From: Lota lota
Taxonomy: Eukaryota > Chordata > Actinopteri > Gadiformes > Lotidae
Direction of reading: 5' to 3'
DNA length: 64,000 nt
Assembly (NCBI GenBank): GCA_026745465.1
Contig: JACYXH010000115.1
Span: 1,549,001 to 1,613,000 of the forward strand
Shown: positions 48,130 through 60,090 of the stretch, one piece after another
Position numbering within the stretch: position 1 is the stretch's first letter
Layout: the number at the start of each line of letters is the position of its first letter
The notes under the pieces: model-generated
The model's input: only the letters and a program-made list of their open reading frames with translations
Told to the model about the DNA's origin: nothing
Database searches by the model: none
Program-made: the position numbers and the translations under genes

Positions 48130-48482
48130 TGTAGCAAAGTCCAGCTACACGCCACCTAGGTGGCTGCCATACTCCACCTAGGTGACTTTTCTTGGGCTCC
48201 TCCAAACAAAGGACACAGGGTGGTGATGTTAAACCGGTTTATTGCCACGGTTGAGTATAATGATACAAACAGATGGTGATCCATGCTGCCATATAGGAGA
48301 TCTCTTCCTGAGTGTGTGCGGTGATGGCTGGTTTAACCTGTGCACACTGATTGCTCAATGTGCAACCTCACCCAGCTCCAGACTCCAATCAGTCTGACTC
48401 GGGCCAGGTGAGGCTGCTTAAACCAGCCATCATCCACACACACTCCCACATACCCCCAACACCAAATTTAGGCTGGGGAGAT
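48130..48482 (-). mobile_element. LTR retrotransposon copy 1 (LTR plus a short internal stub)
   Basis: The segment TGTAGCAAAGTCCAGC...CACACTCCCACA (48,130-48,450) aligns end-to-end with the copies at 60,703-61,034 and 56,133-59,857. A further 30 bp (CAACACCAAATTTAGGCTGG) is shared only with the split copy, so it is probably internal sequence just before the 3' LTR. The poly(A) signal AATAAA lies on the minus strand. Confidence 0.7.
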
Positions 48483-48601
48483 GTAATGTATACATTTTTC
48501 ACACCGGCAAAAATAATGCATGCTTGCTTGTAAAAGCCCAATGTTAAATGTATAGCTACTATAAATCTCTCGCGTGAGTGAGAGTGAGTGACATCACCAC
48601 C

Positions 48602-49504
48602 TTAAAGAGGACGTATTATGGAAAATGGCTTATTCCTGGCCCCTCTACTTGTTCCACACCTTAACCATGACTTATGTTTGTTCCGAACAGGATTGATAGA
48701 ACAGGCCGTTTGAAAATCCCCCAGCGTTGATGTCATGGCCAGGGGAATGAGCATTACCCAACCCCTCAGTGAATAACCACCCCCATTCCAAACACAGCAG
48801 AAGTTCTGCTTTGAGCCTACTGTAAGCTTAACCCTTTTACAGTCTGCCGTGTGTGAATAAGAAACATATAACATATTATATAAAAAAACATTCAGTGCTA
48901 TTTTTACCCCATGGTTTTTACCATATAGCCTATGGTTTATACCCATACATTATAGGCCTACAAATCCACAACTAATAAAGCTTAATTGCAGGTTGTGATC
49001 CTGAATGTCCAGGTTGAGAAAATACAGAAGTTGACTGTGCCCGGTACAGGAAGCAATCCTCCATAAAATGAAGGTAACGCTAACAATTTATTTATCGACT
49101 GATTATCCACTTAGTCTTCCTTTGTATGGGAGTCCATATAAAGGGAATTTGCTGACGCACTGACGACAACAGCGTCTTCTAGTAATGTCGATATAATAAC
49201 CAAACTCCATCAGCCTCCATATCTAGCTTTGTTTGAGGGTGTGCTAAACTAGCCATGAGGCAGGCCTTATTCAAATGTGTTCCCTAGAGAAGTCAACAAG
49301 AAAATTGAAGTAAAGGCTCACTGCAAACAAGCAAGCAAACAAACAAGTTTTCGGCATTTCAGGAGAGGCGTTTTCTGTGGGAGAGAGTAACTCCCTTTGG
49401 CGTGGACTTTGAGGTTTGTAACTTAGCAGAAGTTTTACATGGGGAAAAAAAGCTATTTAACACAAAAATAAAAGGAAACACGTGATAGAACAGGACCCCT
49501 TTAA
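48602..49504. mobile_element. TTAA-flanked MITE, about 0.9 kb
   Basis: The left end TTAAAGAGGACGTATTATGG and the right end GAACAGGACCCCTTTAA are imperfect inverted repeats with TTAA at both boundaries. This resembles a common teleost family beginning TTAAAGGGGACCTATTATG. No ORF of note is seen. Confidence 0.55.
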
Positions 49505-49919
49505 GCAACAAGTTCTGCCCTTATTTAGGACATTTTGTGTGTGTGTCAGGGGAGAGAGGAGGGGCTCCTTTTGCTGATCTTTCTTAGGGCACCATAAGGC
49601 TAGGGCCGGCTCTGGGTGACCATATGATGCTATAAAGAAGTGGGGATCTGTTGAAAGGTTACATTAAAGCCAGTCTAGCAAGCTATACAACTTTTTCTGT
49701 TATGTTCAATTAAATCAAGGTTATCAAACGCATGGTGATAAAATAGTTTTATGGGTTACAAATAAACTCAGACCCTGCCCTATTTCCCTCCCTTGTTTTC
49801 ATTTTTAAATAATTAATAACAACAATAAAACTGACCTGATATAGGCAAATAACAAAACAAAATTACTCAAAATATATTCTTTGTAATCAATCAAATTTGA
49901 CATTTTTAATAGCATAGCA

Positions 49920-49925
49920 TTTATT
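49920..49925 (-). terminator. Poly(A) signal of 5-HT3 gene D
   Basis: AATAAA on the minus strand about 165 bp past the stop, in the same context as the gene C and E signals. Confidence 0.6.
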
Positions 49926-50089
49926 AAACAAAAACTGATGCTTGTAATGGTGTATTGAACCTCTCATCAGTAACAATCATACTGACTAAACTCACTCAAA
50001 TCAATCGACTATAAGGAAAGAATACCTAGAAGACTACAAAAGGTGCACACTATATAACATATGTTGAACCCTTCTGTAAATACATTATT

Positions 50090-53000
50090 TTATTGGCTGT
50101 ATGAAAAGGCCCAGATACAGATCAAAGCTAAAAAGCTGACTATTATGAAGATGGTATAAAGGCAAAATAGAAAGCGATCAATGATGAATGCCACCTGGAT
50201 CCACTCCTCAGAGTTCTGGTTCCCTCTCAGCTGCCGGTTCACCTGCAGCCGGATTGCCTGGAGGTCTCTCCCCAACTTTTTCAGTGTGTCTAGGGTTGTG
50301 TCTACCAGATCTTTGCCCTGTGGAGGATTCATGAAAATGGCGCGCTCCTTCTCCACTGCAGCATTGGGATTCACATCTGTATGGTAATACAGGTCTTTCA
50401 TGTTTAAGTATATGCATTTTCTGCACTAGGTGCCATATCCATTACTTTTTGATTGAAAACGGGAGATTTGTCAAGACAAATGCAGAACTAATTCGTCATG
50501 TTCTCATTTTGTATTTTTTTTGTTTTGTTTTGCGTGCTTAAGTCTATGGAAATAATGATAAACAGGAACATGGAACAGTCAATTCTAGCCTAACACACCC
50601 CATACCTGTTGAATGGTCTTTTGGTGGCTTTGGAGGCAGACCAACACAACATCCCAGGGTTTGAAGGAACACTACTCTCACCCAGTGAGGGACAGGAGCA
50701 AAGCGTCTGGAACCTGAGTGGAGGTTGGTAATGAGAATTGTTTCCAGCAAGCTGCCCACCATCAGCATCAGGCAGATAGAGAAGAAAACATCTGGGGATA
50801 AATAGGTGAGAGTGTGAGTATGCTGGTTACTTTTCAGTTCAAGCAATATAAGTCGATTTTTCACCTCCCACTGAACAAAAGAGTACTACTGACTTATGAG
50901 TGGGATGGTGTCGCCAGTGACTGGCAGCAAGTCATTCATAAGCAACAAGAAGACGGTGTAGCCTAAGATGAGGGTCATCTTAAAGGCAGAGCGGTCCACA
51001 CTCTGTGGGGGTAACAGGAAGCTGAAGAGGTCCACTGTGATCAGGAAGCAGCTGGGGATGAGCAGGTTGACCACATAGAGAGTAGACTTACGCCTCAGTC
51101 TGACCTATGGGGTTTACAAAAAGATAGTTCTAAATAGGGCCATTTGAAACATTATCGTTATGTAACAATTTTCTTTACTGTACCCAGTCACCGGGAAGAA
51201 ATACATAATGTTATATTTTCTTATCATGACTATAACATTTGACTCAAACATACGTGAAATATGAGCTCATCACTTCCATATGGTGGTTCTGCACTTTGTG
51301 TTTCTTTATGAGCAGTGATGTCTACTAGCTGCCATTCTCCTACAGTGCTCATCACTTCCATTGAATTCTGCAGAATTTCATTTATTGGAGTGTTCAGTTC
51401 AACCCTGATGTCCTTGGCTGATTGAGTAGAGCATTGCATAGAAGAAGAGAGCATTGGATGTTACAAATGTATCCCTTCACCCAAAATACACCAACCATAC
51501 AAAAATACAACTATAACCAGAAAGAATAACCCAACTACCAGACACAACCATAACATATTATCTCGAGAGCTGCCCTCATCTTAAGGGCAATAAATATTCT
51601 TGTAGTTTGTTTATCCTTCGTCCCAGTGCAATTCGTCACCGTGTCAAGTCACAAGCCTGCGCAGGTCGCAGCGGAGCATAGGTTTAGTAAATTGTAAAAA
51701 AAAGAAAGAAAAAAAAGTAAAATCCAAATGTAACACGATCAACGATCAAACGATCAAAATGGAATGTTGTTTTTGTGTGGATTCACTGCTCACTAACTAA
51801 CTCGTTGGAATCGAGAGCTGGGTTGATTGACAAAAGAAAGGCACGGTGCTACTCGTTTGACGCTGGGTCAGAGGAAAATAAAGGTATTTCCCTAAAAGTA
51901 CATTCCTTTGACTTACCATAGTCAAATTACAAGGAAGGCTGCACGACCGTGACCAATTGGTAGTCTCGCACTAGATAATCCACACTGAGGAAAACTACTG
52001 ATATGGCATATGGGTTACTCTTTTCTAACTGAAATGTGGAGCATATTGGTTTATATATGTGGTGTCTTACCTGTGTGCATGTAGGAGCTGAAGGTGAAAG
52101 TGCAGTTCTGGACGTCAAAGGGGAAGGTGTAGATGTTCAGGTTGCAGGAGCTAACCACTCTGACAGGGCTGAAGTCGTAGATCATGCCATTAGAGTGGAC
52201 ATCTACATAAGGCACAGCTGGGGCTGTGTTTTTATCCATACTGTAAGACAGCAACAAAAACATATTTGCACTCAGTTTGAGCAGTGTTTACATCTTTAAG
52301 TACAAGATTAATATAATAATGTTTGGAATTTACATCAAAGGTCTTGTCTTGCACATTGGTCAGGGAAGTAACAGTGATTTAGGAAAATAAATGAGTATTA
52401 GAAATGTTTCAGCTCCCAATGAATCCATGAGTTGGGACAACTGCAATGGAATAGTTCAGTCCCCAATGTGTGCATCATAGGATCTTACCACCCAGTGATG
52501 ATGATACATTTACTTATGTGTGATTAGGTCTTTCGGTGGCTTGGCCCTTGTTAAGACAATCAGAAGATTTGAGCCATCTGTTTTGTCTCTGTGTTTCACA
52601 CTTAATCCCTGCAGTTGTAAATGGATCTTACAATTCATTGATGACAATATCTGGTACCCAGAACTTGCTTCTAGGTAGCGAAATGTGGTCTGTGCCGCAC
52701 TGCTCTGGATCCCAGCTGATGAACTCGTTCTTCCATCCCTGGAACCACAAACTATTTCATGCATTTGGCCTATTGGCTACCAGCAGCAAATATGTGATTT
52801 AATTTCAAATAATGAATTAAATTTGGGGTTTCACTTTACGGAAATATCCAGATAATGACTGGCTATTTCGTTTCCTTGGTTTTTATACTTACAATATCAA
52901 GCCAAATGTAAGTGGTCAAGAGTTGAGCTTTTTCATCCTGAAAGAAACGTAAATGATGTGTATCAGTCTACAATAGCCAACTATGTTCTGAATATGTATC

Positions 53001-54653
53001 TCTGGCCTTTTGTGCTAGAAAAAAGCACATGGTTCTTAAATAATAATACTTATTATTATTTAAGTTCATAAGTGAAGTTCATAAACACAATATACCAACC
53101 CAGGTATCTATCCAGGGAGATCAGTTAATTCATTCTTCATTCAAAATGGTGTAAATAGGTTTAAAACTAAACATACCACTCCGAGAATTCCATACAGGGT
53201 AAAGGATACCAAGACCTCTGTGTAATTAGCCATGTTGCTGACGGGTCGTATGGGCTGTAAGTCAAAGACCGGGGACAGTGCTTCCAGGAGGCCACGAGGG
53301 TTGGGTTCAGAACAACTCTTCCCCTTTTTCTCAGCTTCTTCCACCACTTTAGTCACCACTGCCTTCTCTGTTACAGCCGCCGCTAGATCCACCACCGTCT
53401 TCTCCGGTACATTCACCACTTCAGTCACCACTGCCTTCTCTGTTACAGTCACCACTGCCTTCTCTGTTACAGCTGCCGCTAGATCCACCACCGTCTTCTC
53501 TGTTACATTCACCACTTCAGTCACCACTGCCTTCTCTGTTACATTCACCACTTCAGTCACCGCTGCCTTCTCCAGTACATTGACCACTTCAGTCACCGCT
53601 GCCTTCTCCAGTACATTGACCACTTCAGTCACCGCTGCCTTCTCCAGTACATTCACCACTTCAGTCACCGCTGCCTTCCCCAGTACATTCACCACTTCAG
53701 TCACCGCTGCCTTCTCCAGTACATTGACCACTTCAGTCACCGCTGCCTTCTCCAGTACATTGACCACTTCAGTCACCGCTGCCTTCTCCAGTACATTGAC
53801 CACTTCAGTCACCGCTGCCTTCTCCAGTACATTCACCACTTCAGTCACCGCTGCCTTCCCCAGTACATTCACCACTTCAGTCACCGCTGCCTTCTCCAGT
53901 ACATTGACCACTTCAGTCACCGCTGCCTTCTCCAGTACATTCACCACTTCAGTCACCGCTGCCTTCTCTGTTACAGCCGCCGCTGGATCCACCACTGCCG
54001 TCGCCACTACAGTCACCACGTTTAAGGTCTTTTGTCCAAGACCTTAAACAAACAAAACAATAAAAACAGCAACCAATAAACAAATGTTGGCAAATGTTTA
54101 CTCCACAATAATGCATTCTCTAGTTTGTGTCATATGGGAATGAATACATACCCCAAGTGGACTATGACAATCAAATGCTTTTTTTAAATTAAGCATGTCA
54201 ATTAATATGAATTTAAAGACGAATTCAAATTGTCAAAATTTGCTGTCCATCATAATACAGAAGATTTCTTGAAAATGTTTGAATTGAATAGGATTCCGCC
54301 TATTTAACAGAATATAAATAACATTAACAATCACATTTTGCAAAAATACAACATAATAACATGTATTCTATGTACTATTTCAGCAAAACCTGTATGGTTG
54401 CAGAGGAAAAACATTTGATAGATCTCCCTTAAATAAGATTTAAATTGTAATGTTTTTTTGTTTCCATGTACTCACCTTGTGTGACAGAGAATATGATGAA
54501 TACCATGGTCAAAAAAGACCTGTCGGATAACTGAAGATTTAAGAATTAGTGTTAACTACAGTGTTAACTAACAAACAAGTCAATGTTACATTGTGTAACA
54601 ACCACAACTCCCTCATCATGATCTATACTCTTAACCTGCAGTTTGACAGCCAT
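50090..54653 (-). CDS. 5-HT3-type cation channel subunit, gene D, with repeat-expanded N-terminus (702 codons)
   Basis: Exons on the minus strand: 54653-54636 (MAVKLQ), 54530-54476, 54042-53177, 52937-52893, 52738-52632, 52240-52071, 51417-51254, 51104-50894, 50791-50606, 50376-50090 (TAA). The sum is 2,109 nt in frame. The third exon is 866 nt, against 164 nt in gene C. The extra 702 nt encode 234 residues built on a 12-residue unit ([12 protein letters not shown]), placed between the signal peptide and the start of the ligand-binding domain. After the repeat the protein is a normal subunit: loop [10 protein letters not shown], Cys-loop [15 protein letters not shown], loop [11 protein letters not shown]1-M3, MA helix [19 protein letters not shown]4. 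Exon 3's acceptor (TTTGTTTAAG) and phase fit the neighbours, so the expansion is translatable. Close paralogue of gene C. Confidence 0.88.
53390..54000 (-). repeat. 36-bp coding minisatellite in gene D
   Basis: Fourteen VTEVVNV-containing copies are encoded on the minus strand. Most are 36-bp units giving [12 protein letters not shown], with LG variants recurring five units apart (units 3 and 8), which points to higher-order duplication. Degenerate copies near the 3' side mix [13 protein letters not shown] segments. The whole array stays in frame. Confidence 0.97.
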
Positions 54654-54932
54654 TATCTTGTAATTCGCAGCTCTTCGTCTGTCTTGGTTCTAATGAAAAT
54701 ATATTATTAAAAAGAAGAATCATAAGAATATCACAACATAATGTCGACATTTTAGTAGTCAATTGATTGTACAAAACGTAGATAAAGTGAACAAAATCAT
54801 AGAAACTGGGATAAGATACCTACCCAGTTTAAATGCTCTTGCAGTTTAAAAATTGCATTAACAACAAAGACATATATAGTATTATTTTAAGCTAAGCGTG
54901 ACTTGAAAACCCCACTTGTACAAATCAAGTGG
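54636..54932 (-). promoter_or_regulatory. Gene D promoter, untranslated exon and conserved palindrome
   Basis: The same layout as gene C: palindrome CCACTTG/CAAGTGG at 54,912-54,932, TATA box ACTATATATG at 54,871-54,880, then TGCAAGAGCATTTAAACTG with a GTAGGT donor. An acceptor (ATTTTCATTAG) lies just upstream of the ATG exon. Sequence identity to gene C extends to about 55,130. Confidence 0.6.
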
Positions 54933-56307
54933 TTGGTGCTGCAGAGTGCTACTTTTCCTATTGGTTGCTAAATACAAAGTAGGGCTTAAGACACATTTCG
55001 AGAGTTTCAGTAGACCAGAATGTAGCTTGCAGGTGTGGAAAAGCTACCACAACGGTATTAAAGTCACAAAACCCTGAAACATGCAGCTGTGTTAGTGTTA
55101 GGGTCGGCATCACAAATTTGTAGACACCAACAAGTGAGTCCGCTACAAAATTTGTAGACACCGATAAATAAGTCCACTACAGTGTTTGTATGCTCTTGCA
55201 GTGTCCATGTACACAACGTAATCCATAAAAGAGGAGTTGATGATTAAAGTCGTGTTCACTTGGGACAAGTTTGGAGAGTGTACCCACCCACAGTTATTAC
55301 CATAACAGTGAGTTACATTTAAAGCGTGACACTGACCTGAATACCTGCCCCACTATAACCTTGGAGATGGCTGGAGTGAACACTGTATGCAATGAGGTGT
55401 ATCTGGACTGGCATAATCCTGTATACTCCCAGATACTCCACAGATAATCGGATGTATCCGGGAGTACTCCCTGACATGTACAAGTTTGGGGTCCTGCCTC
55501 CTGTTTGGTGCTTGAAAGAAAACACACTGCATTTCACACCTTGGGCCACGAGTTGCCATGGTGAATAATCCGTTGGGGGTGAATAATCCCCTGGGGGTGC
55601 TTGCAAGAGAACATTTGCATTTCACACCTAAGGCCACAAGGTATTCTACAATTGGTCAAAAGTCTTACCTTGGATTGGTGGCACAATGTTTTGCCCCTCC
55701 TCTAAAACCCCTCCTCATTGCTCCAGTGTGTTGTAGGTATATTATATAGATAGTCTGACAAACAAAAAGTATTTTTTAATACTTTTATTAGACATCAATA
55801 AAATACAGTATAGAATCAGACTCACTTCATTTGCGAAGGTACATTAAAGGCACTATACTGAGCGTGCAGGGTTGAGGGTTGGTTTAGGGGAGGGGAGGTG
55901 AAAAGGGTGGGAGGGAGATCCTTTGTGATTCGAATTGCAATTTAACTGTCCTGGGAGTTTGGGGTCAACAGGCTTTTGTGGTCTCCTTTGTGAATCTATC
56001 TGCACCAACTCCTGTATGGTGATTCACAACATATTCACAATATCTTTGGTCTGCGTCCAGTCTATTCTGTAGCACCCCACACAGTGTAGACAACTCTGTG
56101 CTACTCTGTTCTCCCCAGCCTCAATTTGGTGTTGTGGGAGTGTGTGTAGATGATGGCTGGTTTAAGCAGCCTCGCCTGGCCTGAGTCTGACTGATGAACA
56201 AGGCTGGGCTAGATTTTCGGCGCCAGTTGGCTAGGCTAGGATAATTTTCTCATTTCAGTGGAGTTGAGGCTAGGTCAAGCTCTTGGGAAAATGAAAGGAG
56301 AGAGTTC

Positions 56308-56748
56308 GTGAGAAATCAGCTGCGTACAATTCTTGGAGCTAAAGAGAATAGACGTGAGCTCGGGGGCTCACTGTCCGGAGCGGGGAGTGGAAAAAACTCT
56401 GTCAAGATGGCAGGGACGGAGAGTGACGGTGGCGAAAGTAGTATGTTGTTGAGTGAGGAGGAAGAGAGAAGGGAGGGTGATTGGAGCGAGGTAGTGAATA
56501 GAACAAGGAAGGAGAGTGGTAGGAAAAGGAAAAAAGAGCATACTGGCACTAGTGAGTCGGATAATGATGGGAGAGACGTTGGGAGGAGAGGTCAGAACAC
56601 TAGAGTGACTAATATGGTGGTAAGATTTGAGGAAGAAGGGGGAGTGAAGAAATTTGATTCAGCATATGATACAATACAAGCAAGCTCAGGCTGTAGTGCG
56701 GAGGACAGTGAGACATGCAAAAAGGTCACATTGGAGGAATTATTGTGA
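56308..56748 (+). pseudogene. LINE ORF1 N-terminal remnant
   Basis: A charged, Glu/Ser/Arg-rich segment (LLSEEEERREGDWSEVVNRT) with a basic patch RKRKKEH is typical of LINE ORF1 N-termini. The sequence changes after about 56,650 to material belonging to ORF2 in another frame, marking the internal deletion. Confidence 0.55.
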
Positions 56749-59475
56749 TACAATTGGTAGCACAACGCAAGTGGGTGAGGTGTGGAGTATGATAAAAAAG
56801 ATGGGAGGTGATAGAAGGGAGTGGAGTTATCCAGTTCTGACTGAAGGGGATGTGACAGCAGTAACTAATACGGAAAAGGCAGAGTTGATGGCAATTACAT
56901 TTGTTAAAGTGCATAGCTCGGATAATTTGTCTGTAGATGAGAAAAGAGGCAGAGGAAAAATGAAAGCGGACAACGAGGAGGCTCTATGCAGGAAAGTTAA
57001 GTGTGATGGTGATGGTCTGAGTGTCCCTTTCAGTATGGGGGAATTGAGGAAAGCACTGGATAAGTCGGGTATGACCGCACCTGGTAAAGATGAGGTTTGT
57101 TATAGCATGATAAAGCATTTAAATTCTGATGGCCTGGAGAAATTATTGTTGTTATTAAACAAAGTTTGGGAGGAGGGTTACATGCCAGAGAGTTGGAAAG
57201 AGGCGCTGATTGTACCAATAAGGAAACCAGGTAAAGATCCAAGTAGGCCTGGGAATTATAGGCCAATTGCATTGACTTCACACATTTGTAAATTAATGGA
57301 GCGTATGATAAATGAGAGGTTAGTACATTTAATTGAAAGTAGAGGCATGATGGCAGCTTATCAAAGTGGTTTTCGGAAAGGTAGGAACACTATGGATCCA
57401 GTGGTGTGTTTAGAGGATGAAATAAGGAAAGTCCAAGTAAATAAAGAGACAGTGGTTGCAGTGTTTTTTGATGTTGAGAAAGCCTATGATATGCTATGGA
57501 TTGAGGGGCTGCTAATAAAGTTACATAAGATCGGAGTTGGGGGGAATATGTTCAATTGGATAGTGGATTTTTTGGATAAAAGGACCATTCGAGTGAAGAT
57601 AGGTTCTGAGGTATCCAGCATGTTTGTTGTTAAAAATGGGACACTTCAGGGGAGTGTAGTGAGTCCGATGCTTTTCTCTATTATGATAAATGATGTGTAT
57701 GTGAATATTCCGATGGACATAGGTAGATCACTGTTCGCTGATAATGGAGCTATGTGGAAAAGAGGGAGAAATATTGACTATTTGATTGAGAAAATGCAGG
57801 ATGCAGTTACGCGAGTTGCAGACTGGGGAGCACAATGGGGTTTTAAATTTTCAGTGGAAAAAACTAAAACTATGTTCTTTACAAGGAAGAAACTCCATGG
57901 ATATATAATCTGACACTATATGGAAATGATTTGGAGAGAGTTGATACTTTTCGTTTTTTAGGTGTGTATTTTGATATGAGACTGACATGGAAAGAACATG
58001 TTAGACAGGTAGTTAGTAAATGTAAAAAGGTGATCAATGTTATGAGGTGTCTTACAGGGTTGGAGTGGGGGGCTGATTTTACGTCAATGAAGTATATCTA
58101 TAAAGTCTTAATACGATCGAGGTTGGATTATGGTAGTATTGTATATGGATCTGCAGCTAAATCTGTACTGTCTGATCTGGATGTTATTCAGGCTCGTGCT
58201 CTGAGGATTTGTTTGGGGTCGATGAAAACTGCTCCAGTTTGTGCTCTGCAAGTTGAGACAGGTGAAATGCCGTTGTGGCTCCGTAGGAAACAGCTTATGG
58301 CCAATTATTGGATACATTTAAAAGGTCATGATGAATGGCATCCTACAAAGAGGGTATTGAAGAATTGCTGGGAGAAGGGTAAAGAGCGAAAGGGAAGTTT
58401 TGGATGGATAGGCGAGGAAATAGCAGAACAGATGAAAGTACAAGGAATTGAGTTTTGCTTAAATGTTCTGTGGCCTGTTATGCCAGCCTGGATGCTGAAT
58501 ATTGCTTGTGTAGACCTGGAGTTGCTGAATATCAAGCGCAGGAATAAGACCGTAGACATAGTTCAAGAATATTACGACTATAGAGATAGAAATTATGGTG
58601 GTTATGTACAGCTTTTTACTGATGGCTCGAAAGATTTACTGACAGGAGCAACGGGGGCTGCAGTGGTGATTCCTAGTTATCAGACTGGAGTCAGTAGGAG
58701 AACTTCAGACTATTTAAGTGTGTATGCAGTTGAAATGCTTGGACTTTTGTTAGCTGTAAGATGGGTGGAAGAGGTGATGGTGCGCAATGTTCTCATTTGT
58801 AGTGACTCAGTGTCAGCGCTGTCGAGTCTCAAATCAGGATCGGCCAGGAATCACCAAGAACTTGTGTATGAAATTTTGTTTATAAATTCAAGGTTCGTTG
58901 ATCAGGGTGTGAATGTGGTGTTCATGTGGGTCCCTGCTCATGCAGGAATACCAGGTAATGAACGAGTGGATAAACTGGCAAAGGAGGCTGTTAAGAAGGG
59001 TAATGTAGAACTGAATACTAAACTATCAAAATCAGAGGGGAAAAGCATTGTGTGGGAAGACATTTTCAAACAGTGGCAACAATATTGGGATGGTGGAAAT
59101 AAAGGGAGTAAATTGCATATGATTCAAGCTAAAGTAGGCCAAGGAGGGGTGAGTTACAGTGGGTTTAATCGACAAGATCAAGTAATTATCAGCAAACTGA
59201 GAATTGGACACAGTAGGTTAAATAGTACACTTTTTATATTGGGAAAATATCCGACTGGCTATTGTAGTTTGTGTGAGGAAATGGAGACAGTGGAGCATGT
59301 CTTGATGTCATGCAGGAAATATATTCGAGAAAGAGGGGTTATGTTTGCTGGATTACGGAAATTAGGTTTAGTTGGACTCAGGATTACAGATGTCCTTCAT
59401 AGTGGAGTTATTGTTAATGGAAGGAAATATTTATTTGCATTTTTGAAAGGCACTGGTCTATTTAGGAAATTGTAG
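56654..59475 (+). pseudogene. LINE ORF2 remnant: reverse transcriptase and RNase H
   Basis: Two frames (56,654-57,913 and 57,931-59,475) form one former polyprotein, broken by a frameshift near 57,905. Seen in order: RT palm motifs (RPIALTSHICKLMERMI, QSGFRKGRNTMDPV, AVFFDVEKAYDMLW, GSVVSPMLFSIMIND, SLFADNGAMW), the thumb region, then RNase H (LFTDGSKD, AVEMLGLLLAV, ICSDSVSAL, PAHAGIPGNERVDKLA). A C-terminal Cys/His stretch CSLCEEMETVEHVLMSC follows. No endonuclease is present. Asn in the catalytic pair, plus the frameshift, means it is inactive. Confidence 0.85.
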
Positions 59476-60008
59476 TGTAATGTATTGGTATGAATAAATA
59501 GATAATTGGTAATCGTCTATAGGAGGCAGTAATGCAACGACATGGATGCCAACTGCCGTTAAAACTAAAAGAAGAAGAAGAAGAGTCAGACTGATTGGAA
59601 TCTGGAGCTGGTTAGGCTGAACACCTGTTGCACATTGAGCAATCAGTGTGCACAGGTTAAACCAGCCATCACCACACACACTCGGGAAGAGATATCCCAC
59701 ATGGCAGATCTCTTCCTCAACCGTGGCAATAAACCGGTTTAACAACAACAACAACACCACCACCACCCTGTGTCCTTTTGTTTGGAGGAGCCCAAGAAAG
59801 GTCACCTAGCTGGAGTATGGAAGCCACCTAGGTGGCGTGTAACTGGACGTTGCTACAATGCTCAATACTATTGAGGTGAAAGACCTCGCCAGACAATTGA
59901 TCAACAGGGAAGGGAGGCACGGCATCATTGTTCAACTTGCAGGAGAGGCTAACCTTGCCATCATCAACTGTGTTGGGAAATGGCCTGGGTCAGTCCATTT
60001 TAAGAAAG

Positions 60009-60090
60009 AGCAGACTATTCTCTAAATTCCAAACCGCCAGATACCGGATTGCATAATATTAGGTGGCAGTACCTACCCACTCCTATCATG
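60009..60090 (+). repeat. Dispersed repeat, partner of 41,208-41,300
   Basis: Shares the same ordered blocks as the 41.2-kb copy and the same orientation. Flanks differ. Confidence 0.75.

Larger units (their letters stand above)
47434..50089. other. Intergenic region between il4r and gene D
   Basis: Contains an LTR copy (48,130-48,450), a TTAA-flanked MITE (48,602-49,504), and the gene D 3' UTR with AATAAA at 49,925-49,920. No gene is seen. Confidence 0.6.
56196..59582 (+). mobile_element. Non-LTR retrotransposon (I/Nimb-like LINE with RNase H), internally deleted and dead
   Basis: Flanked by a 13-bp target duplication, GAGTCTGACTGAT (56,183-56,195) and GAGTCAGACTGAT (59,583-59,595). The 3' end is AAAACTAAAAGAAGAAGAAG. 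The 5' part has an ORF1-like segment, joined directly to the reverse transcriptase region, so the endonuclease and the end of ORF1 are missing. RT and RNase H follow with one frameshift near 57,905. The RT motif reads FADN instead of the F/Y-x-D-D form. The RNase H keeps its acidic residues. The Nimb assignment is from recalled similarity to abundant fish elements. Confidence 0.85.
56133..59857 (+). mobile_element. LTR copy 2, split by a LINE insertion
   Basis: The left piece (56,133-56,195, TGTGGGAGTGTGTGTAGATG...) and right piece (59,596-59,857, ending GTTGCTACA) together equal one LTR, antisense to the copies at 48,130 and 60,703. AATAAA in CAATAAACCGG near 59,729 suits an LTR poly(A) signal. 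About 24 bp left of it (CCCCAGCCTCAATTTGGTG) is shared with copy 1, so it probably derives from a 3' LTR. Confidence 0.75.

Noticed and set aside
53232..54047. 271-codon plus-strand ORF (TTSVTAAFS repeats)
   Set aside because: It is the complement of the gene D coding minisatellite. The minus strand has matching splice sites, phase and receptor homology, and the plus strand has none.
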